Assembly (NCBI RefSeq): GCF_014873705.1
Contig: NZ_JADBDS010000001.1
Coordinates: 2,046,001-2,110,000 of the forward strand
Source: Mycobacterium sp. OAS707
GTDB lineage: Bacteria; Actinomycetota; Actinomycetes; Mycobacteriales; Mycobacteriaceae
Direction: 5' to 3'
Length of the DNA: 64,000 bases
Made by a program: the position numbers and the translations under genes. Position 1 is the stretch's first letter, and the number at the start of each line of letters is the position of its first letter. Below the pieces are notes generated by a model. That model saw only the letters and a program-made list of their open reading frames with translations. It had not been told where the DNA came from and did no database searches. Below, piece after piece: positions 33,677-42,442 of the stretch.

Positions 33677-34123
33677 ATGCAGCGGGTTTCCATCGGAAGC
33701 CGATTGTTGCGACGGTGGACGGTGCTGGTGGCAGTAGTCGTTGTGGCGATTGCTGGGTTCGCTGTGTATCGGCTGAACGGCATCTTCGGTTCCAAGCACG
33801 TCACCTCAACTCCCGACGCCGCGGCCAATGAGATTCATCCGTTCAACCCCAAGCACGTAGTCATGGAGGTGTTCGGCCCCCCTGGCACGGTCGCGACCAT
33901 CACCTACCTGGACATCAACGCCCAACCGCAGCGGGTCGACGCCGCGCAGCTGCCGTGGGCCTATGACACGACCACCACCCAACCGGCCGTCTTCGTCAAC
34001 GTCTCCGCCCAGGGCGACAGCGACTCCATCGGCTGCCGGATCAAGATCGACGACGTCGTCAAGGACGAAAGAACGGTCAACACGTTGAACGCCTTCACCT
34101 ACTGCTTGGACAAGTCCGGATGA
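33677..34123 (+). CDS. mmpS: MmpS family membrane protein
   Basis: A 148-residue MmpS protein: a basic N-terminus (MQRVSIGSRLLRRW), one membrane helix (TVLVAVVVVAIAGFAVY, about 15-31) and a periplasmic beta-sandwich domain with VVMEVFGPPGTVATITYLDINAQPQRV, LPWAYDTTTTQPAVFVNVSAQG and IGCRIKIDDVVKDERTVNTLNAFTYCLDKSG. MmpS proteins assist MmpL transporters in exporting lipids or siderophores. The ATG at 33677 sits behind GAAAGGG; the longer frame from 33599 lacks MmpS similarity. The stop overlaps the mmpL start by 4 bases. Confidence 0.92.
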   Translation: MQRVSIGSRLLRRWTVLVAVVVVAIAGFAVYRLNGIFGSKHVTSTPDAAANEIHPFNPKHVVMEVFGPPGTVATITYLDINAQPQRVDAAQLPWAYDTTTTQPAVFVNVSAQGDSDSIGCRIKIDDVVKDERTVNTLNAFTYCLDKSG

Positions 34124-36975
34124 GCCATTACGTCGCCGAACGCCCGACTCTGACGAATCGCGTCGCCAAGTGGATTCGTTGGTTCTGCGTGCCGATCGTG
34201 TTGTTCTGGGTGGCCGTCGCAGCACTGACCAACGTGTTCGTCCCGCAGCTCGAAAAAGTCGGTGAAGAGCACAACGTCGCGTTGAGCTCCCCGAGTTCGC
34301 CTTCGCTGCAAGCATTTCAGCGCATCGGCAAGGTGTTCCACGAGTTCAACTCCGACAGTGCCGCGATGGTGGTGCTCGAGGGTGACCAGCCGCTTGGCGC
34401 CGACGCACACCGCTATTACGACGAGCTGGTCAAGCGGTTCAACGAGGACACCAAGCACGTCCAGCATGTGCAGGACTTCTGGGGTGACCCGCTGACCGCG
34501 GCGGGCTCGCAGAGCGCCGACGGGAAGGCCGCATACGTCCAGGTGTTCCTCTCCGGCAACCAGGGCGAGCAATTGTCGCTGGAGTCGGTCGACGCGCTGC
34601 GCGACATCATCGCCAAGACGCCAGCGCCGCCGGGTATCCACGCCTACGTCGCGGGCTCGGCAGCCCAGATCGCCGATCAGTTCGCGGTGGGCAACGAAAG
34701 CACCAATTTCGTCACGGCGTTGACCGTCGGCGTCATCGCCATCATGTTGCTCATCGTCTACCGGTCGCCGGTGACCATGCTCCTGGCGCTCGTCACGGTG
34801 CTCATCGAGATGGCCGCGGCCCGCGGGATCGTGTCGTTCCTGGCGAATGTCGGACTCATCGGGCTGTCGACGTATTCGACCAACATCCTCACCCTGTTGG
34901 TCATCGCCGCGGGCACCGATTACGTCATCTTCTTACTGGGCCGCTATCACGAGAGACGCAACGAGGGCGACGAGCGTGAGGTCGCCTTCTACGACATGTA
35001 TCGCGGCACGTCGCACGTGATACTCGGGTCAGGGCTGACGATCGCGGGTGCAGTGGCCTGCCTCTACTTCACCCGCCTGCCCTACTTCCAGAGCCTCGGG
35101 ATTCCGGCCGCGATCGGGGTGGTCGTCGCGCTGCTCGCCTCGTTGACGCTGGCGCCCGCGGTGCTGGTGATCGGCGGTCGCTTCGGCCTGCTGGATCCCA
35201 AACGCAAGACGGCCAAACGGGGTTGGCGGCGGATCGGCACGGCGATAGTTCGGTGGCCGGGACCCATCCTGGTCGCCACGCTGGCGCTGGCCTTCATCGG
35301 TCTGGCGTCGCTGGCGGGTTACACGGTGAGTTACGACGTCAGTCAGTACATGCCGGCGAGCGCGCCGTCCAATGTAGGAAACGCCGCCGCGGAGCGTCAC
35401 TTCTCGAAGGCACGGCTGAATCCGGAACTGCTGATGGTCGAAACCGACCACGATCTACGCAATCCCACCGACATGATCCTGTTGGAACGGGTCGCCAAGG
35501 CCGTCTTCCACACCGACGGCGTTGCGCAGGTGCAGTCGATCACCCGGCCGTTGGGCACGCCGCTGGACCACACGTCGATTCCGTTTCAGATCAGCGCGAA
35601 CAGTGCGGCGCAGCTCAACAACCTGCCTTTCCAACAGGACCGCGCCAACGACCTGCAGAAGCAGGTGAGCGTCATCAACGACTCGATCAACATCCTGCGG
35701 CAGCAGTACGCGCTGCAGCAGCAGTCGAGTGCGGTGACGCACGAACAGACGGTGGCGTTTCAGCAGACGGTGGTCGTGGCGCAGGAGTTGCGGGACAAGA
35801 TTGCGAACTTCGACGACTTCTTCCGGCCGATCCGCAACTACTTCTATTGGGAGCCACACTGTTACGACATCCCGATCTGCTGGGCGTTGCGCTCCCTGTT
35901 CGACGCGTTGGACGGCATCAACGACTTAACCGACCAGCTGGCCAATGTGTCGGGCAGCATCGCGAAACTGGATGAGCTGCAGCCCAAGCTGCTCGCGTTG
36001 ATCCCGCCGCAGATCACCAATCAGCAGACCAACCGCGACTTGACGATGACGAACTACGCGACGCAGTCGGGTCTCTACGACCAGAGTGGGGCGGCGCTGC
36101 AGAATTCGACCGCGCTTGGCCAGGCGTATGACGCATCGAAGACCGACGACTCGTTCTACCTACCGCCCGAGGCGTTCAGCAACCCCGAGTTCCTGCGCGG
36201 GCTGAAGTTGTTCCTCTCGCCGGACGGCAAGGCCGCGCGGATGATCGTCACCCACGACGTGGATCCGGCGACGCCCGAGGGTCTTTCGCACATCGAGGCG
36301 ATGCGGCACTCCGCGATGGAAGCGGTCAAGGGCACGCCGTTGGCCGGGTCCAAGATCTATCTCGGTGGAGAAGCCTCCACGTACAAGGATATTCAAGACA
36401 TGGCGCGCTACGACCTGATCATCGCCGGCATCGCGTCGCTGTGCCTCATCTTCCTGATCATGTTGTTCATCACGCGCAGCCTGGTCGCGGCGCTGGTGAT
36501 CGTGGGCACGGTGGCGTTGTCGTTGGGCGCATCGTTCGGCCTTTCGGTGTTGGTGTGGCAGCACCTACTCGGCGTGGACTTGTACTGGGTGATATTGCCG
36601 TTGGCGGTGATCCTGCTGCTGGCCGTCGGATCGGATTACAACCTGCTGCTGGTCTCCAGATTCAAGGAGGAGATCCATGCCGGCATCAACACCGGCATCA
36701 TCCGGTCGATGGCGGGCAGTGGTTCGGTGGTGACCGCGGCGGGGCTGGTGTTCGCCTTCACCATGGCGTCGTTCATCTTCAGCGACTTGCGGGTGCTCGG
36801 TCAGATCGGGACGACGATCGCGCTGGGGCTGTTGTTCGACACGTTGATTGTGCGGTCGTTCATGACGCCGTCGATCGCGGCGCTGCTCGGCCGGTGGTTC
36901 TGGTGGCCGGTGCGGGTGCGCCAGCGGCCGATCCCACAGAGGTTCGGAGAGGATCGGCAGCTGGCGCTGTTCTAG
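34120..36975 (+). CDS. mmpL: MmpL family RND transporter
   Basis: A 951-residue RND exporter with 11-12 membrane helices in two repeats. The proton-relay motifs are GTDYVIFLLGRYHE near residues 265-280 and GSDYNLLLVSRFKEE near 836-850. The first large periplasmic loop is residues about 40-190 and the second about 430-760, the latter with a long helical hairpin rich in Gln (LRQQYALQQQSSAVTHEQT), typical of the MmpL4/MmpL5 branch. Pairing with MmpS fits that branch, which exports siderophores, glycolipids or drugs. The exact cargo cannot be read here. Confidence 0.92.
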   Translation: MSHYVAERPTLTNRVAKWIRWFCVPIVLFWVAVAALTNVFVPQLEKVGEEHNVALSSPSSPSLQAFQRIGKVFHEFNSDSAAMVVLEGDQPLGADAHRYYDELVKRFNEDTKHVQHVQDFWGDPLTAAGSQSADGKAAYVQVFLSGNQGEQLSLESVDALRDIIAKTPAPPGIHAYVAGSAAQIADQFAVGNESTNFVTALTVGVIAIMLLIVYRSPVTMLLALVTVLIEMAAARGIVSFLANVGLIGLSTYSTNILTLLVIAAGTDYVIFLLGRYHERRNEGDEREVAFYDMYRGTSHVILGSGLTIAGAVACLYFTRLPYFQSLGIPAAIGVVVALLASLTLAPAVLVIGGRFGLLDPKRKTAKRGWRRIGTAIVRWPGPILVATLALAFIGLASLAGYTVSYDVSQYMPASAPSNVGNAAAERHFSKARLNPELLMVETDHDLRNPTDMILLERVAKAVFHTDGVAQVQSITRPLGTPLDHTSIPFQISANSAAQLNNLPFQQDRANDLQKQVSVINDSINILRQQYALQQQSSAVTHEQTVAFQQTVVVAQELRDKIANFDDFFRPIRNYFYWEPHCYDIPICWALRSLFDALDGINDLTDQLANVSGSIAKLDELQPKLLALIPPQITNQQTNRDLTMTNYATQSGLYDQSGAALQNSTALGQAYDASKTDDSFYLPPEAFSNPEFLRGLKLFLSPDGKAARMIVTHDVDPATPEGLSHIEAMRHSAMEAVKGTPLAGSKIYLGGEASTYKDIQDMARYDLIIAGIASLCLIFLIMLFITRSLVAALVIVGTVALSLGASFGLSVLVWQHLLGVDLYWVILPLAVILLLAVGSDYNLLLVSRFKEEIHAGINTGIIRSMAGSGSVVTAAGLVFAFTMASFIFSDLRVLGQIGTTIALGLLFDTLIVRSFMTPSIAALLGRWFWWPVRVRQRPIPQRFGEDRQLALF

Positions 36976-37054
36976 CTGGCAAAACGAACCTCTTCAGATT
37001 TCTTTTCAAAAAAGTGTGGGAGACGGGACCGCCGGCCGCTCCTAACGGGTGAAC

Positions 37055-37073
37055 GCAGCCCACCAGGGGCTGC
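37055..37073 (+). promoter_or_regulatory. Hairpin in the leader of the small secreted protein gene
   Basis: GCAGCCC-ACCAG-GGGCTGC is a 7-base-pair stem with a 5-base loop, ending 22 bases before the ATG at 37096. It could affect translation of that gene or end read-through from mmpL; there is no T-run after it. Confidence 0.4.
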
Positions 37074-37095
37074 GACGACCCTGAAGGAACAAATC

Positions 37096-37473
37096 ATGAC
37101 CAGCACCAACACCACACGGAAGCGGTGGATCGCTGCGACCGCCAAGATCGTCATCGCATCCGGCGCCATCGCCGCCGGCGCCATGGCTCTGTCCCCCGCC
37201 GCTCAGGCGGACGCCCAGTTCGACGCGTTCAAGCAGTCCTGCGTCAGCAACCCCGGCGCGTATGTGGCCGGCGCCGTGCGCGGCGAATACAGCGTGGGGG
37301 ACATCGTTCCCGGCCTCTATACCGACCAGATCTGCTCGCTATACGGCCCGGCCAAGTATGTGTGGGTGCTGGGCCATCCCGTCCCGGCTCCCAACAGCAA
37401 TAAGCACCTTGGCGACTACACGCGGCGGGCCTACACCCCTCCGCCTGGTCCTGGCCAGGTGAACCCCGGTTAA
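37096..37473 (+). CDS. Small secreted protein, tandem paralog 1
   Basis: A 125-residue exported protein. The signal peptide covers about 1-38 (RWIAATAKIVIASGAIAAGAMA to AAQADA). The mature part is AQFDAFKQSCVSNPGAYVAGAVRGEYSVGD, then TDQICSLYGPAKYVWVLG and a Pro-rich end (YTPPPGPGQVNPG). It shares QFDAFKQ(S/T)C, DQICSLYGP and L-DYT-R with the gene immediately downstream. One Cys pair is likely bridged. The ribosome binding site is GAAGGAAC. The family is unknown to me. Confidence 0.78.
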   Translation: MTSTNTTRKRWIAATAKIVIASGAIAAGAMALSPAAQADAQFDAFKQSCVSNPGAYVAGAVRGEYSVGDIVPGLYTDQICSLYGPAKYVWVLGHPVPAPNSNKHLGDYTRRAYTPPPGPGQVNPG

Positions 37474-37501
37474 CCGACGACACCACGACCTCGAGAACAT
37501 C

Positions 37502-37915
37502 ATGGCCAGCACCAGTTCCACACGACGGCGACTGAGGGCTTTAATCCTTTTGGTCCTCCTCGTTTTCGGCCGTTTGGGTGTCGTTGCCGCCATCACGGCG
37601 CCCACGTCATCCGCCCCACACGCAGACCCGCAGTTCGATGCGTTCAAGCAAACCTGTCCTGCCGACCCGTGGTCCTATGAACCACGGGCGGTTCGCGGCG
37701 TCTACCGCGAGCGGCCGGCCGCTAGCGGTGCGATTGACCAGATTTGCTCGCTGTACGGTCCGCCGGAGCCTTCATTTCCCGAGGGCAAATGGCTGCGTGA
37801 CTACACAATGCGGAACTGCCCCCAGCCACAGGGCGCCCGACCCGTTGACACGCCACCGCCTCCGACAGCTGTCGGTTCAGCGGCTTCGCTGGCAACCCCG
37901 ATGACGGCGGGGTAG
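37502..37915 (+). CDS. Small secreted protein, tandem paralog 2
   Basis: A 137-residue protein with an N-terminal signal or anchor helix (RALILLVLLVFGRLGVVAAI, about 12-31) and a mature region DPQFDAFKQTCPADPWSYEPRAVRGVY, DQICSLYGPPEPSFPEG and KWLRDYTMRNCPQPQG. It begins 28 bases after the stop of paralog 1 and clearly arose by duplication. It is more divergent, has an extra Cys (RNCPQ) and a longer Pro/Ala tail. The function is unknown. Confidence 0.75.
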   Translation: MASTSSTRRRLRALILLVLLVFGRLGVVAAITAPTSSAPHADPQFDAFKQTCPADPWSYEPRAVRGVYRERPAASGAIDQICSLYGPPEPSFPEGKWLRDYTMRNCPQPQGARPVDTPPPPTAVGSAASLATPMTAG

Positions 37916-38001
37916 GTCGTGGTGATTTTCATTGCACAGCGCTGGCAAGGAGGCCATGATGAGGTACTTACCATTTGCCGGGAGCCGGCTGGGGGCAAGC
38001 T

Positions 38002-39642
38002 ATGACGAGTACCCATGTGGCACCCGCGCTGGCCGATGACGACGCCACGCTTGCCCGCGCCGCCGCGGCCGGAAACCAGAAGGCGTTCGCGGCGATCTAT
38101 GACCGCTACGCCGACCGGCTTCATGACTTCTGCGTCGGAATGCTGCGTGATCGGCACGCCGCCGCGGACTGTGTGCAGGACGTGTTCGTGACGGCCGCCA
38201 GCCGACTGGCCCAGTTGCGAGAACCGGAACGCCTGCGTTCGTGGCTGTACGCCATCGCCCGCAACGAGGCGCTGGCCGTGATCCGGGCCCGGCGGCGCGA
38301 ACTCCCCAGCGAAGAACTGCCGGAGATCACGAACCGCCAGCCCGACCTCGCGACCCTGGCCGCGCGGAGCGAGCTGGCCGATCTCATCAGCGACGCATGC
38401 GGTGGGCTCGCAGAGCGTGATCAGGTGGTGCTCGAGCTGTCGTACCGAAAAGGCTTGGCGGGGCCGGAACTTGCTGAGGCCCTTGGTGTTACGCCAAGAA
38501 ACGCCAATGTCCTGGTCGAGCGGTTGCGCGACACCATCGCGCGGTCGCTGGGCGCGCTGCTCGTCTGCCGCCAGGTGCGCGCCAACCCTGCCAAGTGCCC
38601 AGAATTGGCTGCGCTGATTGAACATTGGGATGGCCAGTTCACAGTGTTGATGCGTAAGCGCGCGGCTCGCCATATCGACGGCTGCCCTCGATGCGAGCAG
38701 CAGCGGGCGAGCATGGTCACTCCGGCAGCACTTCTGGGTGCCGCACCAGTGATCGTCCCGGCCCCCGCCTGGTTGCGCGAGCACACCCTGTCACAAGGCA
38801 TGCAAGCGTTGCCATCCGGACCGTCGGCGTCGACCGGCGGCGGTCCGGATGGCAACGAATCATGGTGGCCCCCAAATGATTTGGATACTACCGATCTTCC
38901 CGACGGTCCGCTCGAGGCTGCCAAGCCGCCCTCTGAAGCGACATCGGCATCCGGCGGAACGACGAAATTCCTCAAGCGCCATGTCTGGGCGGCGGTCGGA
39001 GTGGCGGGGGTAGTCGTCGCAGGCGGCGTCGCCCTCGTCGAGGTGCCGCAGATCTATTCCGTGCACCCGGCCGTCTCGACTGACCATCCCACGACAGCAC
39101 CGTCACCATCGGCGTCGGCAACGGCGACCGTGCCGAGGCCGTCGGGCAACGTCGCGAAGACCGGATCACCGGATTCCCCGACTACATTGCCTCCAACGCC
39201 TGCCTCTACCGTGACTCCAGGTGGCTCGCGTGTCCCTGTGCAGACGCCGGAACCAAGCGAGGCCCTGCCGACACCGACGCCCGGCAGGGGCCGCCAGAGC
39301 GAGCCGCCGCCCAGTACCCCGACTAAACCATCTGCGCCACAAGGCAATTCGGGCGGACCGACCAAACCGCCAGCCGGATCCGGTGGATCGGGCCAACCGC
39401 CGAGCGGGTCGGGTGGCTCGGGCTCGGGCGGGTCGACCGGTGGCTCGGGCTCGAGCGGGTCGTCCAGCGGATCCTCCAGTGGTTCGTCGGGAGGTTCCGG
39501 TGGCGGACCAACCGCCCCGACCTCCCAAGCAGGCAAGACAGCCGCGCCTGGACACCTACCGTCTGGTGAAACCGGCATCGGTGGCGGCTCCAACAACTGC
39601 GTCCCGCCGACGTGCATACCGACCAACGGGCCTGCCAGGTAA
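38002..39642 (+). CDS. ECF sigma factor with fused anti-sigma-like zinc motif and membrane segment
   Basis: A 546-residue protein. Residues 15-185 are a normal ECF sigma: region 2 (AAAGNQKAFAAIYDRYADRLHDFCVGML, VQDVFVTAASRLAQL, RSWLYAIARNEAL) and region 4 (LAERDQVVLELSYRKGLAGPELAEALGVTPRNANVLVERLR). After that comes a zinc anti-sigma-like motif AARHIDGCPRCEQQ (His224, Cys227, Cys230 approximately), a linker, one membrane helix near 326-348 (VWAAVGVAGVVVAGGVALVEV) and about 200 Ser/Gly/Pro/Thr-rich residues outside, ending in NNCVPPTCIPTNGPAR. Known actinobacterial ECF groups with C-terminal zinc and membrane extensions show this plan. It is probably a self-contained envelope stress sensor (inference). 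Confidence 0.85.
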   Translation: MTSTHVAPALADDDATLARAAAAGNQKAFAAIYDRYADRLHDFCVGMLRDRHAAADCVQDVFVTAASRLAQLREPERLRSWLYAIARNEALAVIRARRRELPSEELPEITNRQPDLATLAARSELADLISDACGGLAERDQVVLELSYRKGLAGPELAEALGVTPRNANVLVERLRDTIARSLGALLVCRQVRANPAKCPELAALIEHWDGQFTVLMRKRAARHIDGCPRCEQQRASMVTPAALLGAAPVIVPAPAWLREHTLSQGMQALPSGPSASTGGGPDGNESWWPPNDLDTTDLPDGPLEAAKPPSEATSASGGTTKFLKRHVWAAVGVAGVVVAGGVALVEVPQIYSVHPAVSTDHPTTAPSPSASATATVPRPSGNVAKTGSPDSPTTLPPTPASTVTPGGSRVPVQTPEPSEALPTPTPGRGRQSEPPPSTPTKPSAPQGNSGGPTKPPAGSGGSGQPPSGSGGSGSGGSTGGSGSSGSSSGSSSGSSGGSGGGPTAPTSQAGKTAAPGHLPSGETGIGGGSNNCVPPTCIPTNGPAR

Positions 39643-39667
39643 CCGTCAGAACTGTTGGCGCCTTGGC

Positions 39668-40192
39668 CTAGCAGTCAAACACCGACCAGCAGAGGTCATT
39701 TCGCAAGCGTTGGTCGTCGACGACGAGATCGCGGATCGCCGCCGGGAGTTGCTCACGCTGCCATTGGCATTCACGCCTTCCAGCGGCCTCACCTTCGCCG
39801 TGCGGCGCGGCAGCACGTACCGCCTTTATCGCGTAGGCGGCTGCACCAAGCTCGTGTGCTGCGACATGTGCGACGACTGCGGCCTGGCCGGCAGCGTAGG
39901 CGGCATACCGGGGCGCCCCACGCAAGTCCCTGGCCGCGCCCATGGCGTGGCCGCCGGCGGCGCGCGCTTGCATCATCTTGACCTCGCCGCGCACCCAGGC
40001 GCGGGCATGCTCGATCGCTTGACGCGGCCTCGGGTCCTGCGGCCGAACCGACTCGAAACAGTGAAGGACATGCTCAGCGCACTGTGCTGCCCACAGCGCA
40101 AGGAGATGATGGTCTGAATCTGTGAGCGTCCCGCCGCGGCGGATCGTCACCAGGCGAGGGTCCCGGACTTTCGAAAGGATCATCGCATCCAT
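39668..40192 (-). CDS. Imm5-like putative immunity protein
   Basis: A 174-residue helical protein. The middle and C-terminal parts have the Ala/His/Arg-rich pattern of the Imm-5 family: RQAIEHARAWVRGEVKM, ARAAGGHAMGAARDLRG, RYAAYAAGQAAVVAHVAAHELGAAAYAIKAV. Imm-5 proteins are predicted immunity proteins of polymorphic toxin systems. No toxin gene is adjacent: its neighbours are an ECF sigma gene and prfC. It could be an orphan immunity gene or a family member with another job. Start 40192 or 40183. Confidence 0.72.
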   Translation of the reverse strand: MDAMILSKVRDPRLVTIRRGGTLTDSDHHLLALWAAQCAEHVLHCFESVRPQDPRPRQAIEHARAWVRGEVKMMQARAAGGHAMGAARDLRGAPRYAAYAAGQAAVVAHVAAHELGAAAYAIKAVRAAAPHGEGEAAGRRECQWQREQLPAAIRDLVVDDQRLRNDLCWSVFDC

Positions 40193-40239
40193 TGTCGATT
40201 ACTGGTTTGACCTCGCGGGCCAATACCATCGCTGGTGCT

Positions 40240-41865
40240 ATGACCGACAATGCCCTGGTCGCTCCCGCGACCCCCGACACCGTTTCAGCTGGCCGTATCG
40301 GGGCTGAGGCGGCCCGCCGCCGTACCTTCGCCGTGATCAGCCATCCCGACGCCGGCAAATCCACGTTGACCGAGGCGCTGGCGCTGCACGCCCGGGCCAT
40401 CACCGAGGCCGGCGCGGTGCACGGTAAAGCGGGCCGCCGCTCGACGGTGTCGGACTGGATGGAGATGGAGAAGGCCAGGGGCATCTCGATCACCTCGACG
40501 GCGTTGCAGTTCCCGTACCGCACCTGCGTGATCAACCTGCTCGACACCCCGGGCCACGCCGACTTCTCCGAGGACACCTACCGGGTGCTCACGGCCGTCG
40601 ACTCCGCGGTGATGCTGATCGACGCCGCGAAAGGCCTTGAGCCGCAGACGCTGAAGCTGTTTCAGGTGTGCAAGCACCGACGGATCCCGATCATCACGGT
40701 GATCAACAAGTGGGACCGGCCCGGCCGCCACGCCCTGGAGCTGATGGACGAGATCCAGGCCCGCATCGGGCTGCGCCCCACTCCCCTGACCTGGCCTGTC
40801 GGCATCGCCGGCGACTTCAAAGGCGTGCTCGACCGCCGAAGTGGCAACTACGTCCGGTTCACCCGGACCGCAGGTGGCGCCACCGCTGCTCCCGAAGAGC
40901 ACATCGCCGCGGCCGACGCCCATAGCGCCGCCGGAGTCGACTGGGACAACGCCGTCGAGGAGTCTGAACTGCTGTCCGCCGACGGTTCCGACTACGACCG
41001 CGAGCAGTTCCTGAGCGGCGCGACCACCCCGGTGCTGTTCACGTCCGCGGCGTTGAACTTCGGGGTCAATCAGCTGCTCGACGTGCTCGTCGACATCGCG
41101 CCGCCACCCAGCGGTGCGCTCGACGTCGACGGGACACGGCGCGGCACCGAATCACCTTTCAGCGCTTTCGTTTTCAAGGTGCAGGCCGGAATGGACTCCG
41201 CGCACCGCGATCGCATCGCCTATGCACGCGTGGTCTCGGGCACCTTCGAACGCGGCGATGTGCTCACCCACGCCGCCACCGGCAAGCCGTTCGTCACCAA
41301 GTACGCGCAATCGGTGTTCGGGCAGCAACGCGCCACGCTGGATACGGCCTGGCCAGGAGATGTGATCGGACTGGCCAACGCCGCCACCCTGCGCCCGGGC
41401 GACACGCTGTATCGCGACGTCCCGGTGCAATATCCGCCGATACCGAGCTTCTCCCCCGAGCATTTCGCGGTGGCCCGCGGCACCGATCCCAGTAAGCACA
41501 AGCAGTTTCGCCGCGGGATCGAACAGCTCGAGCAGGAGGGCGTCGTTCAGGTGCTCCGCTCAGACCGCCGCGGCGACCAGGCTCCGGTACTCGCAGCCGT
41601 CGGTCCGATGCAGTTCGAAGTGGCTACTCACCGGATGGCCACCGAGCTCAGCGCCCCGATATCGCTGGAGTCACTGCCCTACCAAGTCGCGCGGATCCTC
41701 GACCCCGCCGACGCCGAATTCATGGCCAAGCAGGTGTCCTCCGAGGTCCTGACACGCACTGACGGGGTGATGCTTGTGCTGTTCTCCACCCGTTGGCGGC
41801 TGGAAGGTTTCCAACGCGACAACCCCGACGTGAAGCTGGGATCGTTGGTGGCGGCGGAGGGGTAA
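40240..41865 (+). CDS. prfC: Peptide chain release factor 3
   Basis: A 541-residue GTPase that recycles RF1/RF2 from the ribosome after termination. The G domain has G1 SHPDAGKSTLTEAL, the switch/G2 region MEMEKARGISITSTALQF, G3 LLDTPGHADFSEDTY, G4 INKWDRPGR; domain II and the C-terminal domain follow (FSAFVFKVQAGMDSAHRDRIAY, LGSLVAAEG). The length fits RF3 (about 530). I chose ATG at 40240 (MTDNALVAPATPD); a TTG at 40192 is in frame but overlaps the divergent gene. Confidence 0.95.
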   Translation: MTDNALVAPATPDTVSAGRIGAEAARRRTFAVISHPDAGKSTLTEALALHARAITEAGAVHGKAGRRSTVSDWMEMEKARGISITSTALQFPYRTCVINLLDTPGHADFSEDTYRVLTAVDSAVMLIDAAKGLEPQTLKLFQVCKHRRIPIITVINKWDRPGRHALELMDEIQARIGLRPTPLTWPVGIAGDFKGVLDRRSGNYVRFTRTAGGATAAPEEHIAAADAHSAAGVDWDNAVEESELLSADGSDYDREQFLSGATTPVLFTSAALNFGVNQLLDVLVDIAPPPSGALDVDGTRRGTESPFSAFVFKVQAGMDSAHRDRIAYARVVSGTFERGDVLTHAATGKPFVTKYAQSVFGQQRATLDTAWPGDVIGLANAATLRPGDTLYRDVPVQYPPIPSFSPEHFAVARGTDPSKHKQFRRGIEQLEQEGVVQVLRSDRRGDQAPVLAAVGPMQFEVATHRMATELSAPISLESLPYQVARILDPADAEFMAKQVSSEVLTRTDGVMLVLFSTRWRLEGFQRDNPDVKLGSLVAAEG

Positions 41866-42442
41866 ACCCGGCAAACAGCACCTCAAGGCTCTTTCGGGCT
41901 CGCCGCGGTCGCAAGCAAGGACATAACGACGTCATCACAAAGGGGTACGGCAGATCTCGACAGGCCAGAAATGTCGACCTGAGGGCGGTCTAGGCGGTAC
42001 GGTCCAAGCGGGTTGACTCTCCAGCCTCGCGGAAACGTCACGGCGGCGATCTGACCTCCCCGCCGGAAAAGGGCGCCTGAGCCCCGACGTCAGCCGATCT
42101 TCACGGTTGCGCATGACGCAGGGGGGTCCCGTGTCTGCTTGTTCGTCGTTTATAACGACTTGGGCGGATCTCGGCGCGCGTGTGCGTTGCCCCGCTGCCG
42201 GGTCTGTACAGTCTGTCTGTCTGCAACGTAAGGCACCACGCTTCATCCGGGGCGAGGTGACCATCTGGGGTGTACACAGAGGAGACCCGCACCTCCGCAC
42301 TCATCGTCGGCCCCTTGGCAGGGCTGCACGACGGTCGAACCCCAGCGGCTCGCGCATCATCGCCACGCGCAGCGTCCCCAGCTCGCTGGATGACTCGAAC
42401 AACCTCCACAGGCGTCAAAACGTCTATGTCTAAAGGACTTTC
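41866..42442. other. 577-base non-coding interval upstream of the acyl-AMP ligase gene
   Basis: I see no supportable gene here. It contains a clear palindrome at 42145-42159, a related half-site ATAACGAC at 41923-41930, short TGTC direct repeats near 42210, and the AAAGGACTTTC ribosome binding site of the next gene. The size suggests a long leader, several promoters or a decayed gene. Confidence 0.5.
42145..42159. promoter_or_regulatory. Palindrome GTCGTT-TAT-AACGAC, candidate operator
   Basis: A perfect 6+6 inverted repeat in the long intergenic space before the acyl-AMP ligase gene (GTG at 42443). The half-site ATAACGAC also occurs at 41923-41930. It could be a repressor site or leader hairpin. 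Confidence 0.4.

Noticed and set aside
33532..33831. Short frame in the mmpS leader beginning near 33633
   Set aside because: It overlaps mmpS in another frame and has no family likeness; the GGAGGG before it may be chance.
39360..39500. Ser/Gly repeat-like DNA in the ECF sigma gene
   Set aside because: A low-complexity coding tract inside a real gene, not a mobile or CRISPR repeat.
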